Part shown: positions 28,354 to 36,504 of the stretch, piece by piece
Layout: each line of letters starts with the position of its first letter
Numbering within the stretch: the first letter of the stretch is position 1
DNA from: Thalassotalea sp. 1_MG-2023
GTDB taxonomy: Bacteria > Pseudomonadota > Gammaproteobacteria > Enterobacterales > Alteromonadaceae
NCBI RefSeq assembly: GCF_030546745.1
Contig: NZ_JAUOPD010000005.1
Span: forward strand, 62,001-126,000
Direction: 5' to 3'
Length of the DNA: 64,000 bases
Notes under the pieces: generated by a model
What the model was told of the DNA's origin: nothing
Seen by the model: the letters and a program-made list of their open reading frames with translations, nothing else
Databases searched by the model: none
Made by a program: the position numbers and the translations under genes

Positions 28354-29251
28354 AAACACTAGGTATGCTCGCCAATCAGGAATTGCCTTGGTGCAAGTGT
28401 TACTTATCAGTATGATAATTAGCCTATTGGCCTTGAGTTTCAGCTATACTGCCCGTGAACAAGTTTCCACAGCATCAGCACTTGAAAATCGAGTAAGTGC
28501 CAGTCACCTATTAAAATCAACACAAAGCACTATGCTTTACTTACTACTAACACAACAAAACCAAGAACATTTAGAGCAGTTATACCCTTCGAGTGAACCA
28601 TGGAATGTTTATGGCGAACCTTTCCTTTTAGAACGTAACGAAGATATTGAAATCAAAGTACGCATTCAAGACAATGCGGGCCTATTACCATTACAGTTTA
28701 TTAAATGGCCATTTTGGCGCGTTGCTCTTGAAAATTTAGGCGTACAAGAGCAAGAAGCAAAAGAGTTTATAGGGCGCTTTAGCGATTGGCAAGATCATGA
28801 TACCGATTCATGGATTGTTGGCGAACAAGAACCGCTCACCTTAGATAATGGCTTTGAATATCGAAACTTTCCGGCACAGTTATCACAAGAAGTTGATTTG
28901 TTTTTTGAACAAGATCATTCTACGTTAGAAACGATAAAATCAATCAGCACACTTTACCCCTTAGCTGGATTTAAAGTTCAGAATGCTCCTAACCAGTTAT
29001 TAACGCTATTATTTTCAACTGATGTTGCGGAACAAATTATTTCAAAACGTAGTAACGATGATATTACTAAACAAGAGATAGTTGGCTTGTTGAATAATCA
29101 ATATGATGAGACGTATTTATCCTTTTTCTCCGCTGATCATCTTACAATGAGTATTCAAGTCAAAATAAGTGACGTTACCATACAGGAAACGATAGAATTC
29201 AAATTTGAACAATATACCAATAACCCTCTGACTATTTTCGCGCGTTATTAG
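28334..29251 (+). CDS. gspK: Type II secretion minor pseudopilin GspK-like
   Basis: GspK caps the pseudopilus tip. The 305-residue protein has the prepilin-like segment QSG/IALVQVLLISMIISLLAL and lacks Glu at +5, the known hallmark of GspK. A large periplasmic domain follows, with the family-like RIQDNAGLLPL, SDWQDHDTD and an NAPNQLLTLLF segment. It ends the first cluster (G-E-F-H-I-J-K); a 380-base gap separates it from gspL. Confidence 0.85.
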   Translation: MPINNNKNTRYARQSGIALVQVLLISMIISLLALSFSYTAREQVSTASALENRVSASHLLKSTQSTMLYLLLTQQNQEHLEQLYPSSEPWNVYGEPFLLERNEDIEIKVRIQDNAGLLPLQFIKWPFWRVALENLGVQEQEAKEFIGRFSDWQDHDTDSWIVGEQEPLTLDNGFEYRNFPAQLSQEVDLFFEQDHSTLETIKSISTLYPLAGFKVQNAPNQLLTLLFSTDVAEQIISKRSNDDITKQEIVGLLNNQYDETYLSFFSADHLTMSIQVKISDVTIQETIEFKFEQYTNNPLTIFARY

Positions 29252-29631
29252 GTACTACTATCTGATTGCTACAGTTTCAGACAGGTGATACGCGGGGTGA
29301 ACTGAATGCGTTGCGTGATAGGTTGTGAGTTACTAAAATATAATTGCAATGCAAAATATCTCATCAATTTTTTCTTTCTTGAACTGAATTTTATAAATAA
29401 AACAAATGGTTATTAACTGTCATGTGTACGATATTTATAATGGTAGCGATGTTCGAAATATTCTTTTACTAAATGAAATCAATTTAAAAGAGTAAAGGGT
29501 ATAAACATATTGTAAGCTTTGTTTTAAGTATAAAACTTGGTAGACCCTTGAACAAGAATCGACACTTCCAATATAACTTTTGTCGTGTATAATTTTACCC
29601 CCGATCATTCGGCGACTATTAAGAAAGAACA
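29252..29631 (+). other. 380-base gap between the gspGEFHIJK and gspLMCD clusters
   Basis: No convincing coding frame is seen. The region is AT-rich and its last 50 bases hold a promoter-like TATAAT and an AAGAAAG ribosome site for gspL. No clear hairpin terminator was found after gspK. The gap splits the secretion locus into two likely transcription units. Confidence 0.6.
29565..29593 (+). promoter_or_regulatory. Candidate sigma-70 promoter of gspLMCD
   Basis: A perfect -10 box TATAAT lies at 29588-29593. Seventeen bases upstream is CTTCCA (29565-29570), a poor -35 match. The start of transcription would be about 30 bases before the gspL start codon. Confidence 0.45.
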
Positions 29632-30891
29632 TTGCAACAAACCAATCATAAAACATCTGAATATACTCAATCTAAATCGCGTATGTTAACTCTCATCACT
29701 GATTTGTTAGCAAAGCGAGGTGGCTATTTCGCGAATGACTTTTATGCAATCGAACAAAAAAATAATAATGTTGCATTAATTAAACAGCCCAATAACATGG
29801 CGTCAAAGGCTAATTGGTTGATATTGGGTAGACAACACTATTTTGAAGTGTCAAAAGTATACCCTATTGCAAACAAACGAGAGCTTCTTAAAGCAATAGA
29901 GTACGATGACAGCAATACCCCTTTTACCGGCACCACACTTAAATTTATAGAGCGTGTTAATGAACATAGTCATAGAGTGACACTCTGGGTAATAGAGCCT
30001 GAGTTCCTTAATTCATTAAACATAAAACCTTGGTTGGTAATTCCAGAATCTTTTTTGTTAGCAAACGCGCTTGATAACGAAATATCGATAGCCAGTATTA
30101 ACACATTAACAAGTACGTTATTTATTTCTAAAACCAGCCAAGGAATTGTTTCGGGTATTAAGTCGGCCAATACTCCGTCAATTGAACTATTCGCTTTAGC
30201 ATCAGGGGCACCTTTTGCAAATGGCGAAGTAAAACAGTTAACCACTGAAGACCATCAGGCATTTATTGAACTGCTTTACCAAGGGTTACGCAAACAATCG
30301 ATTGCTTCATTACAAGGCTTTTTCATCAAGTCTGAAAAAGTGAATTGGAAACACTATCCTTGGAAAGAAGCTGGAATAATATGTTCAGCAGTTTTTACTA
30401 GCTACCTTATACTTACTAGCGGCTGGTTAACGCTAAGGGAGGCGCAACTAGAGTATGCGCTAACAACGAATACAGAACAAGTGAATGAATCTCTTGCCTT
30501 GCAAAAAGCGTATCAAACCCAGTTATCAAGGCATCAACAGTTGCAAGTACCATTACAGCAACAAATACCCCATTGGAATTTATGGCATGTTGCGTTAGAC
30601 GTTATTGCTTTAGAATCTACATTAAAATCCATCGTTTACAAAAATGAAACGGTAACTATTCAGGGTTGGGCAGATAAAGGGAATCGAGCAACTGATATCT
30701 TAGCGAAATTGACAAAAAATCCTTACGTTTTACAGCCTAGCTTTTCCAAACCAGTGCGTAAAAGCAGAGGGCGTGAAGAATTCAGTATTAGTTTTTCGCT
30801 TAATCGTGAACAAGCAGTCATGTCCAGTGCTGCAGAGCAAACAGTTACAGCATCTGTTAAAGAAGCAACAACTGTTGCTGGTAAGGAGTAA
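29632..30891 (+). CDS. Type II secretion platform protein GspL-like
   Basis: GspL links the GspE ATPase to the inner-membrane platform. The 419-residue protein has a cytoplasmic N-terminal domain (about 1-240, low conservation), one membrane segment (about 247-267) and a periplasmic domain with a coiled stretch and a ferredoxin-like fold suggested by IALESTLKSIVYKNETVTIQGW. This architecture and the gspM-like gene next door support the call; sequence alone is weak. The start is TTG after AAGAAAG; an ATG at 29683 is the alternative. The tail is Ala/Thr/Val-rich. Confidence 0.7.
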   Translation: MQQTNHKTSEYTQSKSRMLTLITDLLAKRGGYFANDFYAIEQKNNNVALIKQPNNMASKANWLILGRQHYFEVSKVYPIANKRELLKAIEYDDSNTPFTGTTLKFIERVNEHSHRVTLWVIEPEFLNSLNIKPWLVIPESFLLANALDNEISIASINTLTSTLFISKTSQGIVSGIKSANTPSIELFALASGAPFANGEVKQLTTEDHQAFIELLYQGLRKQSIASLQGFFIKSEKVNWKHYPWKEAGIICSAVFTSYLILTSGWLTLREAQLEYALTTNTEQVNESLALQKAYQTQLSRHQQLQVPLQQQIPHWNLWHVALDVIALESTLKSIVYKNETVTIQGWADKGNRATDILAKLTKNPYVLQPSFSKPVRKSRGREEFSISFSLNREQAVMSSAAEQTVTASVKEATTVAGKE

Positions 30892-30893
30892 CG

Positions 30894-31448
30894 ATGAGTT
30901 CAGTAACTCGCAAAAATTTACTATTAATTGTAGCGCTTTTAGCTGTTATTCGTTTCGTTATTGTGCCCATATTTGAATGGCAAGAAGAAAAAATTGATGA
31001 TATCGATGCAAAAATAACACGATTGGATAAAGCTGAAAACGTAATCAACAGACAAGCTAAATTAACAACGCTTCTTAGCGATGTTCAGCAAAGTAACGAA
31101 GAAACAGAGGTGTTATACCATAACTTTACATCTACAAATGCTATGAAATTATCGTTGCAACAGCAAGTTGAAAAGATATTTAGCCAGCATTCGGTGAAAA
31201 TTAAAAATTTTACTTGGCCTAATGAATTACCAGGTAATATTACAGAATTACGCGCCAAAGTTTTTTTTGATGGCAATACCAAAGATCTTGCAAAATTACA
31301 TTTGGCCCTTTCCGCTCAAACAAAGCTTTTTAACATTGCTGAATGGACAATTCACATCAGAAAAATGAAAGAAGACTCTTTAGGTGTTGCATCAGGAAGT
31401 CTTGTTTTTTCAGCTTATAACCTTAGTAGCAAAAAGGTAGCTGAATAA
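30894..31448 (+). CDS. Type II secretion platform protein GspM-like
   Basis: GspM pairs with GspL in the inner membrane. The 184-residue protein has a short basic N-terminus, one membrane segment (about 8-25), a coiled-coil region (about 30-80) and a small C-terminal domain. This matches GspM/PilO topology. It starts two bases after the gspL stop and its TAA overlaps the next ATG. Primary sequence similarity to characterised GspM cannot be claimed by eye. Confidence 0.68.
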   Translation: MSSVTRKNLLLIVALLAVIRFVIVPIFEWQEEKIDDIDAKITRLDKAENVINRQAKLTTLLSDVQQSNEETEVLYHNFTSTNAMKLSLQQQVEKIFSQHSVKIKNFTWPNELPGNITELRAKVFFDGNTKDLAKLHLALSAQTKLFNIAEWTIHIRKMKEDSLGVASGSLVFSAYNLSSKKVAE

Positions 31449-32011
31449 TGTTGAACTTAAAAAAATCGTCAAAAAAACAACACGGCAAGGCAACTTGGCT
31501 TAATAGATTCACCAAACAAGAATTACTCTTTGTTTGGCTAGTGCTAATCATATTTATATTATTTGATCTATTTACACGCATAAATACAAGCAGCGATGAT
31601 ATAAATAATGTATGGTCTCAACAAAGTTTGTCGACAACACCGTTACTGCTATTAGATAACGTTCACTTGAATGAGCTTGCTAATAAATTAGATAAATTCG
31701 AACAATCAGAAAAACCAGGCGTTGAAAAACAACAAGGGTTAACTGAAGCTGAAAGAATCGCCCAACAAGGTGACTTAAACGAGTTATACGCCAAAAACAT
31801 GCGGTTAACGTTAGTCGGTGTTTTTAATCAAGGTGGCCGTTTTGCGGTTATTGCTCAGGAAAATTTAACCACAAGCAAGCGTGAACTTTTAAGAGTCAGC
31901 TTATCTGATACCATTGACGGTTACACCGTACAGAACATTTTGCCAAATAAACTTGTATTAACTGGTTACAATAATGAGATAAACCTTCACCTGTATAATA
32001 CAAATAGCTAG
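31448..32011 (+). CDS. GspC-like protein with HR domain and no PDZ domain
   Basis: GspC connects the platform to the secretin through its homology region (HR). This 187-residue protein has a basic cytoplasmic start, one membrane segment (about 28-46), a linker, and an HR-like domain (about 115-185) with MRLTLVGVF, GRFAVIAQENL, RVSLSDTIDGYTVQNILPNKLVL, all in the order seen in GspC. The usual C-terminal PDZ or coiled-coil domain that contributes to substrate choice is absent. It precedes gspD, the standard C-D pairing, but the pair sits at the end of the locus. Confidence 0.78.
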   Translation: MLNLKKSSKKQHGKATWLNRFTKQELLFVWLVLIIFILFDLFTRINTSSDDINNVWSQQSLSTTPLLLLDNVHLNELANKLDKFEQSEKPGVEKQQGLTEAERIAQQGDLNELYAKNMRLTLVGVFNQGGRFAVIAQENLTTSKRELLRVSLSDTIDGYTVQNILPNKLVLTGYNNEINLHLYNTNS

Positions 32012-32038
32012 CAGTAGGTTACGTTAAGTAAAATAATT

Positions 32039-34090
32039 ATGAACAAAAGAAATACACAACTCGCATTACTACTTTGTACACTTGCTTTGTTTGGTTGCAG
32101 TTCTACACAACAAAACCAAGCAGGTCAAAGCTCTGGGTTTAAAGTACCAGAATCATACTTAAATGGTAAAGACGATACGGTCGTGATCTCAACAGAGGAA
32201 ACGCTTCCAGACGAAGAAGAATTTGTACATACTGATTTAGCACAAATTCAAAACCTTGAACCATTACCTCGCCAACAAGTTAATTTACGTAAAGCTGAAA
32301 AATTATCTGCACCGTTTTCACAAGAAGCGACGTTGAGCCTATCTGTTAATGAAATGCCGTTAAACGAATTTTTACATTATGCGTTGGGTGAGTTATTAAG
32401 CATAAATTATATTATTGATAAAAGTGTAGAACCATCAAAAGAAAAAATAACCTTAAATATACAAGAAAACATTAGTCCACGTCGTTTAATGCAACTCACC
32501 AGTGAGTTATTAATGGAACAAGAGATCAGCATCAACTTCAATGATGGTTTGTACTTTATTAATAAACCTAAGCTTAATAAGCGTGCAAAAAATGTAGTGA
32601 CTGCTGTAGGCAGAGAATTAGAAGACGTGCCGCAAACAGGACAAGATATTCTGCAGATTATCCCATTAAAGTATGGCGTTAAAATTAGTATTGAAAAAGC
32701 ACTAAGACAATTAGTAGGTGTGCAAATATCAACGGATGCAGATCAAAGTGCTTTATTTTTACAAGGTAAGCGCGAAGAAATACTGCGATCACTTGAATTT
32801 ATTCACTTACTAGATGCGCCATCAAACCGTGGTAAAAATATCGGGTTAATTAACCTAACCTATATAACCAGTGAAGAGTTTACCACTCAAATTACCACGT
32901 TATTAGAAAATGAAGGCATACCTATCGCCACAAATAACGCGGGTAGTAAAAACTTAGTCATGGTACCTATTGCGCAAATAGGCTCTATTGCGGTATTTGC
33001 TGCTGATAAATCGTTGCTTGATCGTGTGCGTTATTGGGCAAAATTAATTGATAAGCCTTTACAAAGCGTGACAAAGCAATATTTTATGTATCATCCGCAA
33101 TATGCCAGAGCAACAGATCTGGGTGAAAGCTTATCGGCATTATTAGGTGGAACAGCTCGAGCGAACAGTCAAAGTAGTAAAAGCTCTACTGGCAATGCGC
33201 CTTCAAATACCCGCTTGACAGGCGTAAGTTCAGAAGACATGACATTAGTGGTCGATGAACGGTCAAACGCGATTATTTTTTATACCTCAGGTAATAAGTA
33301 TCAAGCATTGTTGCCACTTATCAAAAAACTAGATGTATTGCCGCGCCAAGTAATGCTAGACATTACCATTGCCGAAGTAAACCTAAGCGATGAATTTAAA
33401 CATGGCGTTGAATGGGCGTTTACCCAAGGTGAACTTAGCATGGGCACAAAAGATGCCTTTGGTGTTACGGGAATAGGCGGCTTTAGTTTAGCGTTAAACG
33501 GCGCAGACGGTAGCATAAAAGCGAATTTTATTGAAACAAATGATTTAATAAAAGTATTATCTAACCCCAGTTTACTCGTGCGTGATGGTGTATCTGCTAA
33601 TATTAATGTAGGTTCTGATATTTCTGTTGTTGGTGAAACCACAGAAGACCCTATCAGTGGTGATAGACAAACTACCAGTTCGGAATACCGTAAAACGGGT
33701 GTTGATGTTACGGTTACACCGTCAATTAATGCCCGCGGTATTGTGATCATGGAAATAAGCCAAACAATCTCTAATGAAGTACCTGATTCTTCAGGCGCAA
33801 GTGGCAATCCCAATATTTTTGAGCGTGGCTTAAAAACGGAAGTTGTCGCGCAAAGCGGTCAAACCATTATTTTAGGTGGCCTAATCAGTGAAAACACCAA
33901 CCAAGGTGATAAGAAAACGCCATTATTAGGTGATATTCCGTTAGTTGGGCACTTATTTAAATCAAATGGCGAAAGTACAAACCGCACTGAGTTAATCATG
34001 CTGATAACGCCTAAGGTGATAGACCGAACAGATCAGTGGCAAGAAATTACAGACTCATTTAAACAAAATTTAGAATATTTAACCTTTTAA
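32039..34090 (+). CDS. gspD: Type II secretion secretin GspD-like, predicted lipoprotein
   Basis: GspD forms the outer-membrane secretin channel. The 683-residue protein has a lipoprotein signal peptide with lipobox LFGC and lipidated C20, an N0 domain (about 95-180), N1-N3 domains (about 200-420, NLTYITSEEFTTQI and FMYHPQYARATDLGESL), and the secretin core (about 425-675) with RQVMLDITIAEVNLSDEFKHG, GVDVTVTPSIN and the closing GDIPLVGHLFKSNGESTNRTELIMLITPKVI. Most T2SS secretins are not lipidated themselves and depend on a separate pilotin; none is encoded here. Self-lipidation may replace it. Confidence 0.93.
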   Translation: MNKRNTQLALLLCTLALFGCSSTQQNQAGQSSGFKVPESYLNGKDDTVVISTEETLPDEEEFVHTDLAQIQNLEPLPRQQVNLRKAEKLSAPFSQEATLSLSVNEMPLNEFLHYALGELLSINYIIDKSVEPSKEKITLNIQENISPRRLMQLTSELLMEQEISINFNDGLYFINKPKLNKRAKNVVTAVGRELEDVPQTGQDILQIIPLKYGVKISIEKALRQLVGVQISTDADQSALFLQGKREEILRSLEFIHLLDAPSNRGKNIGLINLTYITSEEFTTQITTLLENEGIPIATNNAGSKNLVMVPIAQIGSIAVFAADKSLLDRVRYWAKLIDKPLQSVTKQYFMYHPQYARATDLGESLSALLGGTARANSQSSKSSTGNAPSNTRLTGVSSEDMTLVVDERSNAIIFYTSGNKYQALLPLIKKLDVLPRQVMLDITIAEVNLSDEFKHGVEWAFTQGELSMGTKDAFGVTGIGGFSLALNGADGSIKANFIETNDLIKVLSNPSLLVRDGVSANINVGSDISVVGETTEDPISGDRQTTSSEYRKTGVDVTVTPSINARGIVIMEISQTISNEVPDSSGASGNPNIFERGLKTEVVAQSGQTIILGGLISENTNQGDKKTPLLGDIPLVGHLFKSNGESTNRTELIMLITPKVIDRTDQWQEITDSFKQNLEYLTF

Positions 34091-34258
34091 TTTTATGCTT
34101 ATAAGCAAGTAGCAACAAGGTTCGCGCTTAAGTGGTTAACGCGGTTTAATTTTATGGTTAACATATTTTTTACCTTCGCGAGTAATTTGTGTTTTTATAG
34201 TCTTTTAAAAACAATAACTTGCTAAATCGCTGCTCTTGTGTGTTATCATAGCGTTTTA

Positions 34259-34270
34259 TTTTAACGTTAA
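34259..34270. repeat. Palindrome copy 1 upstream of the promoter
   Basis: TTTTAACGTTAA, whose inner TTAACGTTAA is a perfect 10-base palindrome. The identical 12-mer recurs at 34433-34444, about 174 bases away, so the two copies flank the promoter. Candidate operator pair; function unknown. Confidence 0.4.
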
Positions 34271-34353
34271 CCGATAAGTTCTGTTTTGCTGTTTTAATAA
34301 ACAAATTAGCACTGGCTAAATAAAAGACACTGAATTAATTACGAAATTAGGTG

Positions 34354-34381
34354 TTGACACCTTTGGTTTAGTTGATATAAA
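34354..34381 (+). promoter_or_regulatory. Near-consensus sigma-70 promoter of the surface-layer candidate
   Basis: TTGACA (34354-34359) is followed after 16 bases by TATAAA (34376-34381). The -35 box is perfect and the -10 box has one mismatch. The predicted transcript starts near 34388, giving a leader of about 140 bases. Confidence 0.7.
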
Positions 34382-34432
34382 TTGTTTCAAGATTTGGCAT
34401 TTTAGCGGTACTTCCACTAACATGTTAAAGTC

Positions 34433-34444
34433 TTTTAACGTTAA
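34433..34444. repeat. Palindrome copy 2 in the leader
   Basis: Second exact copy of TTTTAACGTTAA. In the transcript it overlaps a small stem formed by GTTAAA (34424-34429) and TTTAAC (34434-34439), so it could act as DNA operator or RNA structure. Confidence 0.4.
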
Positions 34445-34457
34445 ATAATGACTTTTA

Positions 34458-34489
34458 TTTAGTTATTACTTAGCTAAATAATAACTAAA
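34458..34489 (+). promoter_or_regulatory. Leader hairpin in the 5' UTR of the surface-layer candidate
   Basis: A perfect 11-base-pair stem (TTTAGTTATTA at 34458-34468 with TAATAACTAAA at 34479-34489) closes a 10-base loop, about 40 bases before the start codon. It has no following T-run and no role as terminator is likely. Stable 5' structures are known to prolong mRNA life. Confidence 0.5.
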
Positions 34490-34530
34490 GTTATAATAAA
34501 ATTCATTTTCATGAAAAATAAGGATTTAAA

Positions 34531-36228
34531 ATGTTCAAAAAAACATTGATGGCAGCTGCTCTTGCTGCTGCAACAGGTTCAGCATTTGCTGGTGATATTG
34601 TTGTTTCAGGTACCGCTTATAAAGTAGGTAATGAGTACTTAAATGCCTACACTGGTTCAGCATTAGAAGGTAACTTAGAAACGGCCGCTATCGGTATTGC
34701 TTACTTTCCAGGTATTGCTTTAGGCGTTAATAATACTTTGAAGTTTGAATTTAACGGTGGTGCAATTTCAGCTGATACTGGTCTTAAACTACAAAAAATT
34801 ACTGCTTTTGCAACTCATGCTGATAATGCAACAATTCAGACTGCAATTGATACTGCTGTAGACGCAGTTGTTGAATTGGCACCAGCTGATACTGCAGGTG
34901 ATTTAGCTAATTTAAAAGCAGCTGCAATTAGTGCAATTACAGATGCAGAAGCAGCTGATGAAACAGTTGATGGTACAGCAGCTAAAACAGCAATTAATGC
35001 CGAATTGTATGATACTAACTTCGCGACTACTGTTGCAAATATTAAAGGGTTAAATACTGCAATCACAAGTACTGTAATTCCAACGAATGCTGCAGATGCA
35101 GCAGATTTGGTTGATTTTGGTACCGATGCAAATGGCGACTACACATGGGCATTATTTAAAATTACTGATGCTACATTAACAGCTGATGAAGTATTAGTGT
35201 TTAATGATACAAATGATGATGGCGCTGCGAATATTACAACTAACTTCACTAAAGCAACAATTGGCACAGGTGATTTAACAGTTTCATTACCAGAAGCAAA
35301 AGATGACACAGGTGTTTCTTTATCTGCACCAGTAGCTGGCGCAGAAGTATTAGTAACTACGGCTAACCAATTTGCATTAACTGCAACAGCAGTAACTGAT
35401 ACCATTGATGTTGAACAAGATCGTTTATTCTTCTCTGATGCTATCGGTGATGATGTAACAACTGACTTTGTATTTGATATTACAGTTGACGGTACGATTG
35501 ATTTAGGTATTGATCATACAACCGCAGAGTTTGCGATGGAATTAACTGGTAACTTTTCAGGTGTTGAACAAGCAGATTATACAGAGACTGACTTAGTTGG
35601 TACTGATGATACGGCAGTATTCGATGCTGACAACATGGTTGAAGGTGTTGGTATCTCTGATGCAACAGTTGCAATTACAGTTGACGGTGATACTAACCTT
35701 GCAACACGTACTGTTAAAGCTTCTATGATGATTACACCAACTGAAACGGATACAGAAGCATTTTACCTTTTAGGTAGCTCATCTGCTGGCGCGAATGCGT
35801 TTATTTGGGACTTAAACGGTTCTGAAATCACATTCCCTTACGCACCACTCGGTTATGACCACATCACAACTAACTTCGAACTTGCTAACTCAGGCGATCA
35901 AGAAGGCGATGTGTTAATTACTGCATTCACTCGTGAAGGTGTTGCTTACAGCGGTACTTTAGAAGGTAAAGCAGAAGCAGAATCATTAACGAAAATTAGT
36001 GGTGCTGAAGTATATGGTGCATTAGGCTTAGCTGCTGGTACGTCATTAAGCGTTACTTTCTCTACTACTGCTCCTGATGCTGACATCAAGATCACTGGTT
36101 ATAGCAACCTAGCTTCTGGTGGTCGTATGGCACTATTAAGTGATGCATACGAAGGTGAATCAGATAAAGCTAACTGTGTGTTAACAGGTACAGCTGGTAA
36201 TGATGATTTAGCTATCACTTGTAACTAA
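34531..36228 (+). CDS. Secreted acidic surface protein, S-layer candidate
   Basis: The 565-residue protein has a clear Sec signal peptide (1-20, ending GSAFA/GD). The mature part is rich in Ala, Thr, Asp, Gly and Val with few basic residues and no membrane segment. Residues 21-95 look beta-rich, about 98-190 form an Ala-rich, probably helical insert, 190-420 are beta-rich with many Asp/Thr (possible calcium sites), and 425-548 form a compact-looking C-terminal domain (ITFPYAPLGYDHITTNFEL). The only cysteines are C549 and C564 in the final 17 residues, a likely disulfide loop. The strong promoter, structured leader, strong terminator and adjacent T2SS genes suggest an abundant secreted lattice protein. 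It resembles the Slr4 S-layer family of marine Gammaproteobacteria in composition and context; homology is untested. A beta-rich adhesin is the alternative. Confidence 0.65.
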   Translation: MFKKTLMAAALAAATGSAFAGDIVVSGTAYKVGNEYLNAYTGSALEGNLETAAIGIAYFPGIALGVNNTLKFEFNGGAISADTGLKLQKITAFATHADNATIQTAIDTAVDAVVELAPADTAGDLANLKAAAISAITDAEAADETVDGTAAKTAINAELYDTNFATTVANIKGLNTAITSTVIPTNAADAADLVDFGTDANGDYTWALFKITDATLTADEVLVFNDTNDDGAANITTNFTKATIGTGDLTVSLPEAKDDTGVSLSAPVAGAEVLVTTANQFALTATAVTDTIDVEQDRLFFSDAIGDDVTTDFVFDITVDGTIDLGIDHTTAEFAMELTGNFSGVEQADYTETDLVGTDDTAVFDADNMVEGVGISDATVAITVDGDTNLATRTVKASMMITPTETDTEAFYLLGSSSAGANAFIWDLNGSEITFPYAPLGYDHITTNFELANSGDQEGDVLITAFTREGVAYSGTLEGKAEAESLTKISGAEVYGALGLAAGTSLSVTFSTTAPDADIKITGYSNLASGGRMALLSDAYEGESDKANCVLTGTAGNDDLAITCN

Positions 36229-36255
36229 TCTATAGTTTAGATTATTGACTTGTTT

Positions 36256-36283
36256 AAAAACGACCTTCGGGTCGTTTTTTTTT
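36256..36283 (+). terminator. Strong intrinsic terminator after the surface-layer candidate
   Basis: A perfect stem AAAACGACC / GGTCGTTTT with a TTCG tetraloop (36257-36278) runs into nine or more T. It lies 28 bases after the stop codon and ends a probably monocistronic unit. Confidence 0.92.
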
Positions 36284-36504
36284 GGTAAAATATCGAGCGC
36301 ATACTTATGCTACAAGGCTAATTTTTTAGCTTGAAACATTTTTATTAAGGTGTTGTTTATTAAAAAAGCAAGTTATTTATTACACCATTAAGACAAGCGG
36401 TTATCTATCACCCTTAACGTGAACAATACTCGAATTTCTAACGGTTTTATGGTTAAATAGCTTCGTTTTTATCTCTTGCTAATTAATCACGAAAAAGGGA
36501 CATT

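Larger units (their letters stand above)
34091..34530 (+). other. 440-base regulatory region before the surface-layer candidate
   Basis: No coding frame is seen. The region is very AT-rich and holds, in order, a palindrome copy (34259-34270), a near-consensus sigma-70 promoter (34354-34381), a second palindrome copy (34433-34444), a strong leader hairpin (34458-34489) and a ribosome site (TAAGGA) before the ATG. The layout suggests a highly transcribed gene with a long structured 5' leader. Confidence 0.7.

Noticed and set aside
34836-35066. Antisense frame within the surface-layer candidate
   Set aside because: Its Ala/Val/Ser-rich product arises from the Ala-rich sense codons and has no support of its own.
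36284-36504. JUMPstart/ops element before the polysaccharide genes
   Set aside because: The ops core GGCGGTAG is absent from this gap; occurrences of similar text lie inside coding genes such as fliL and flhF.
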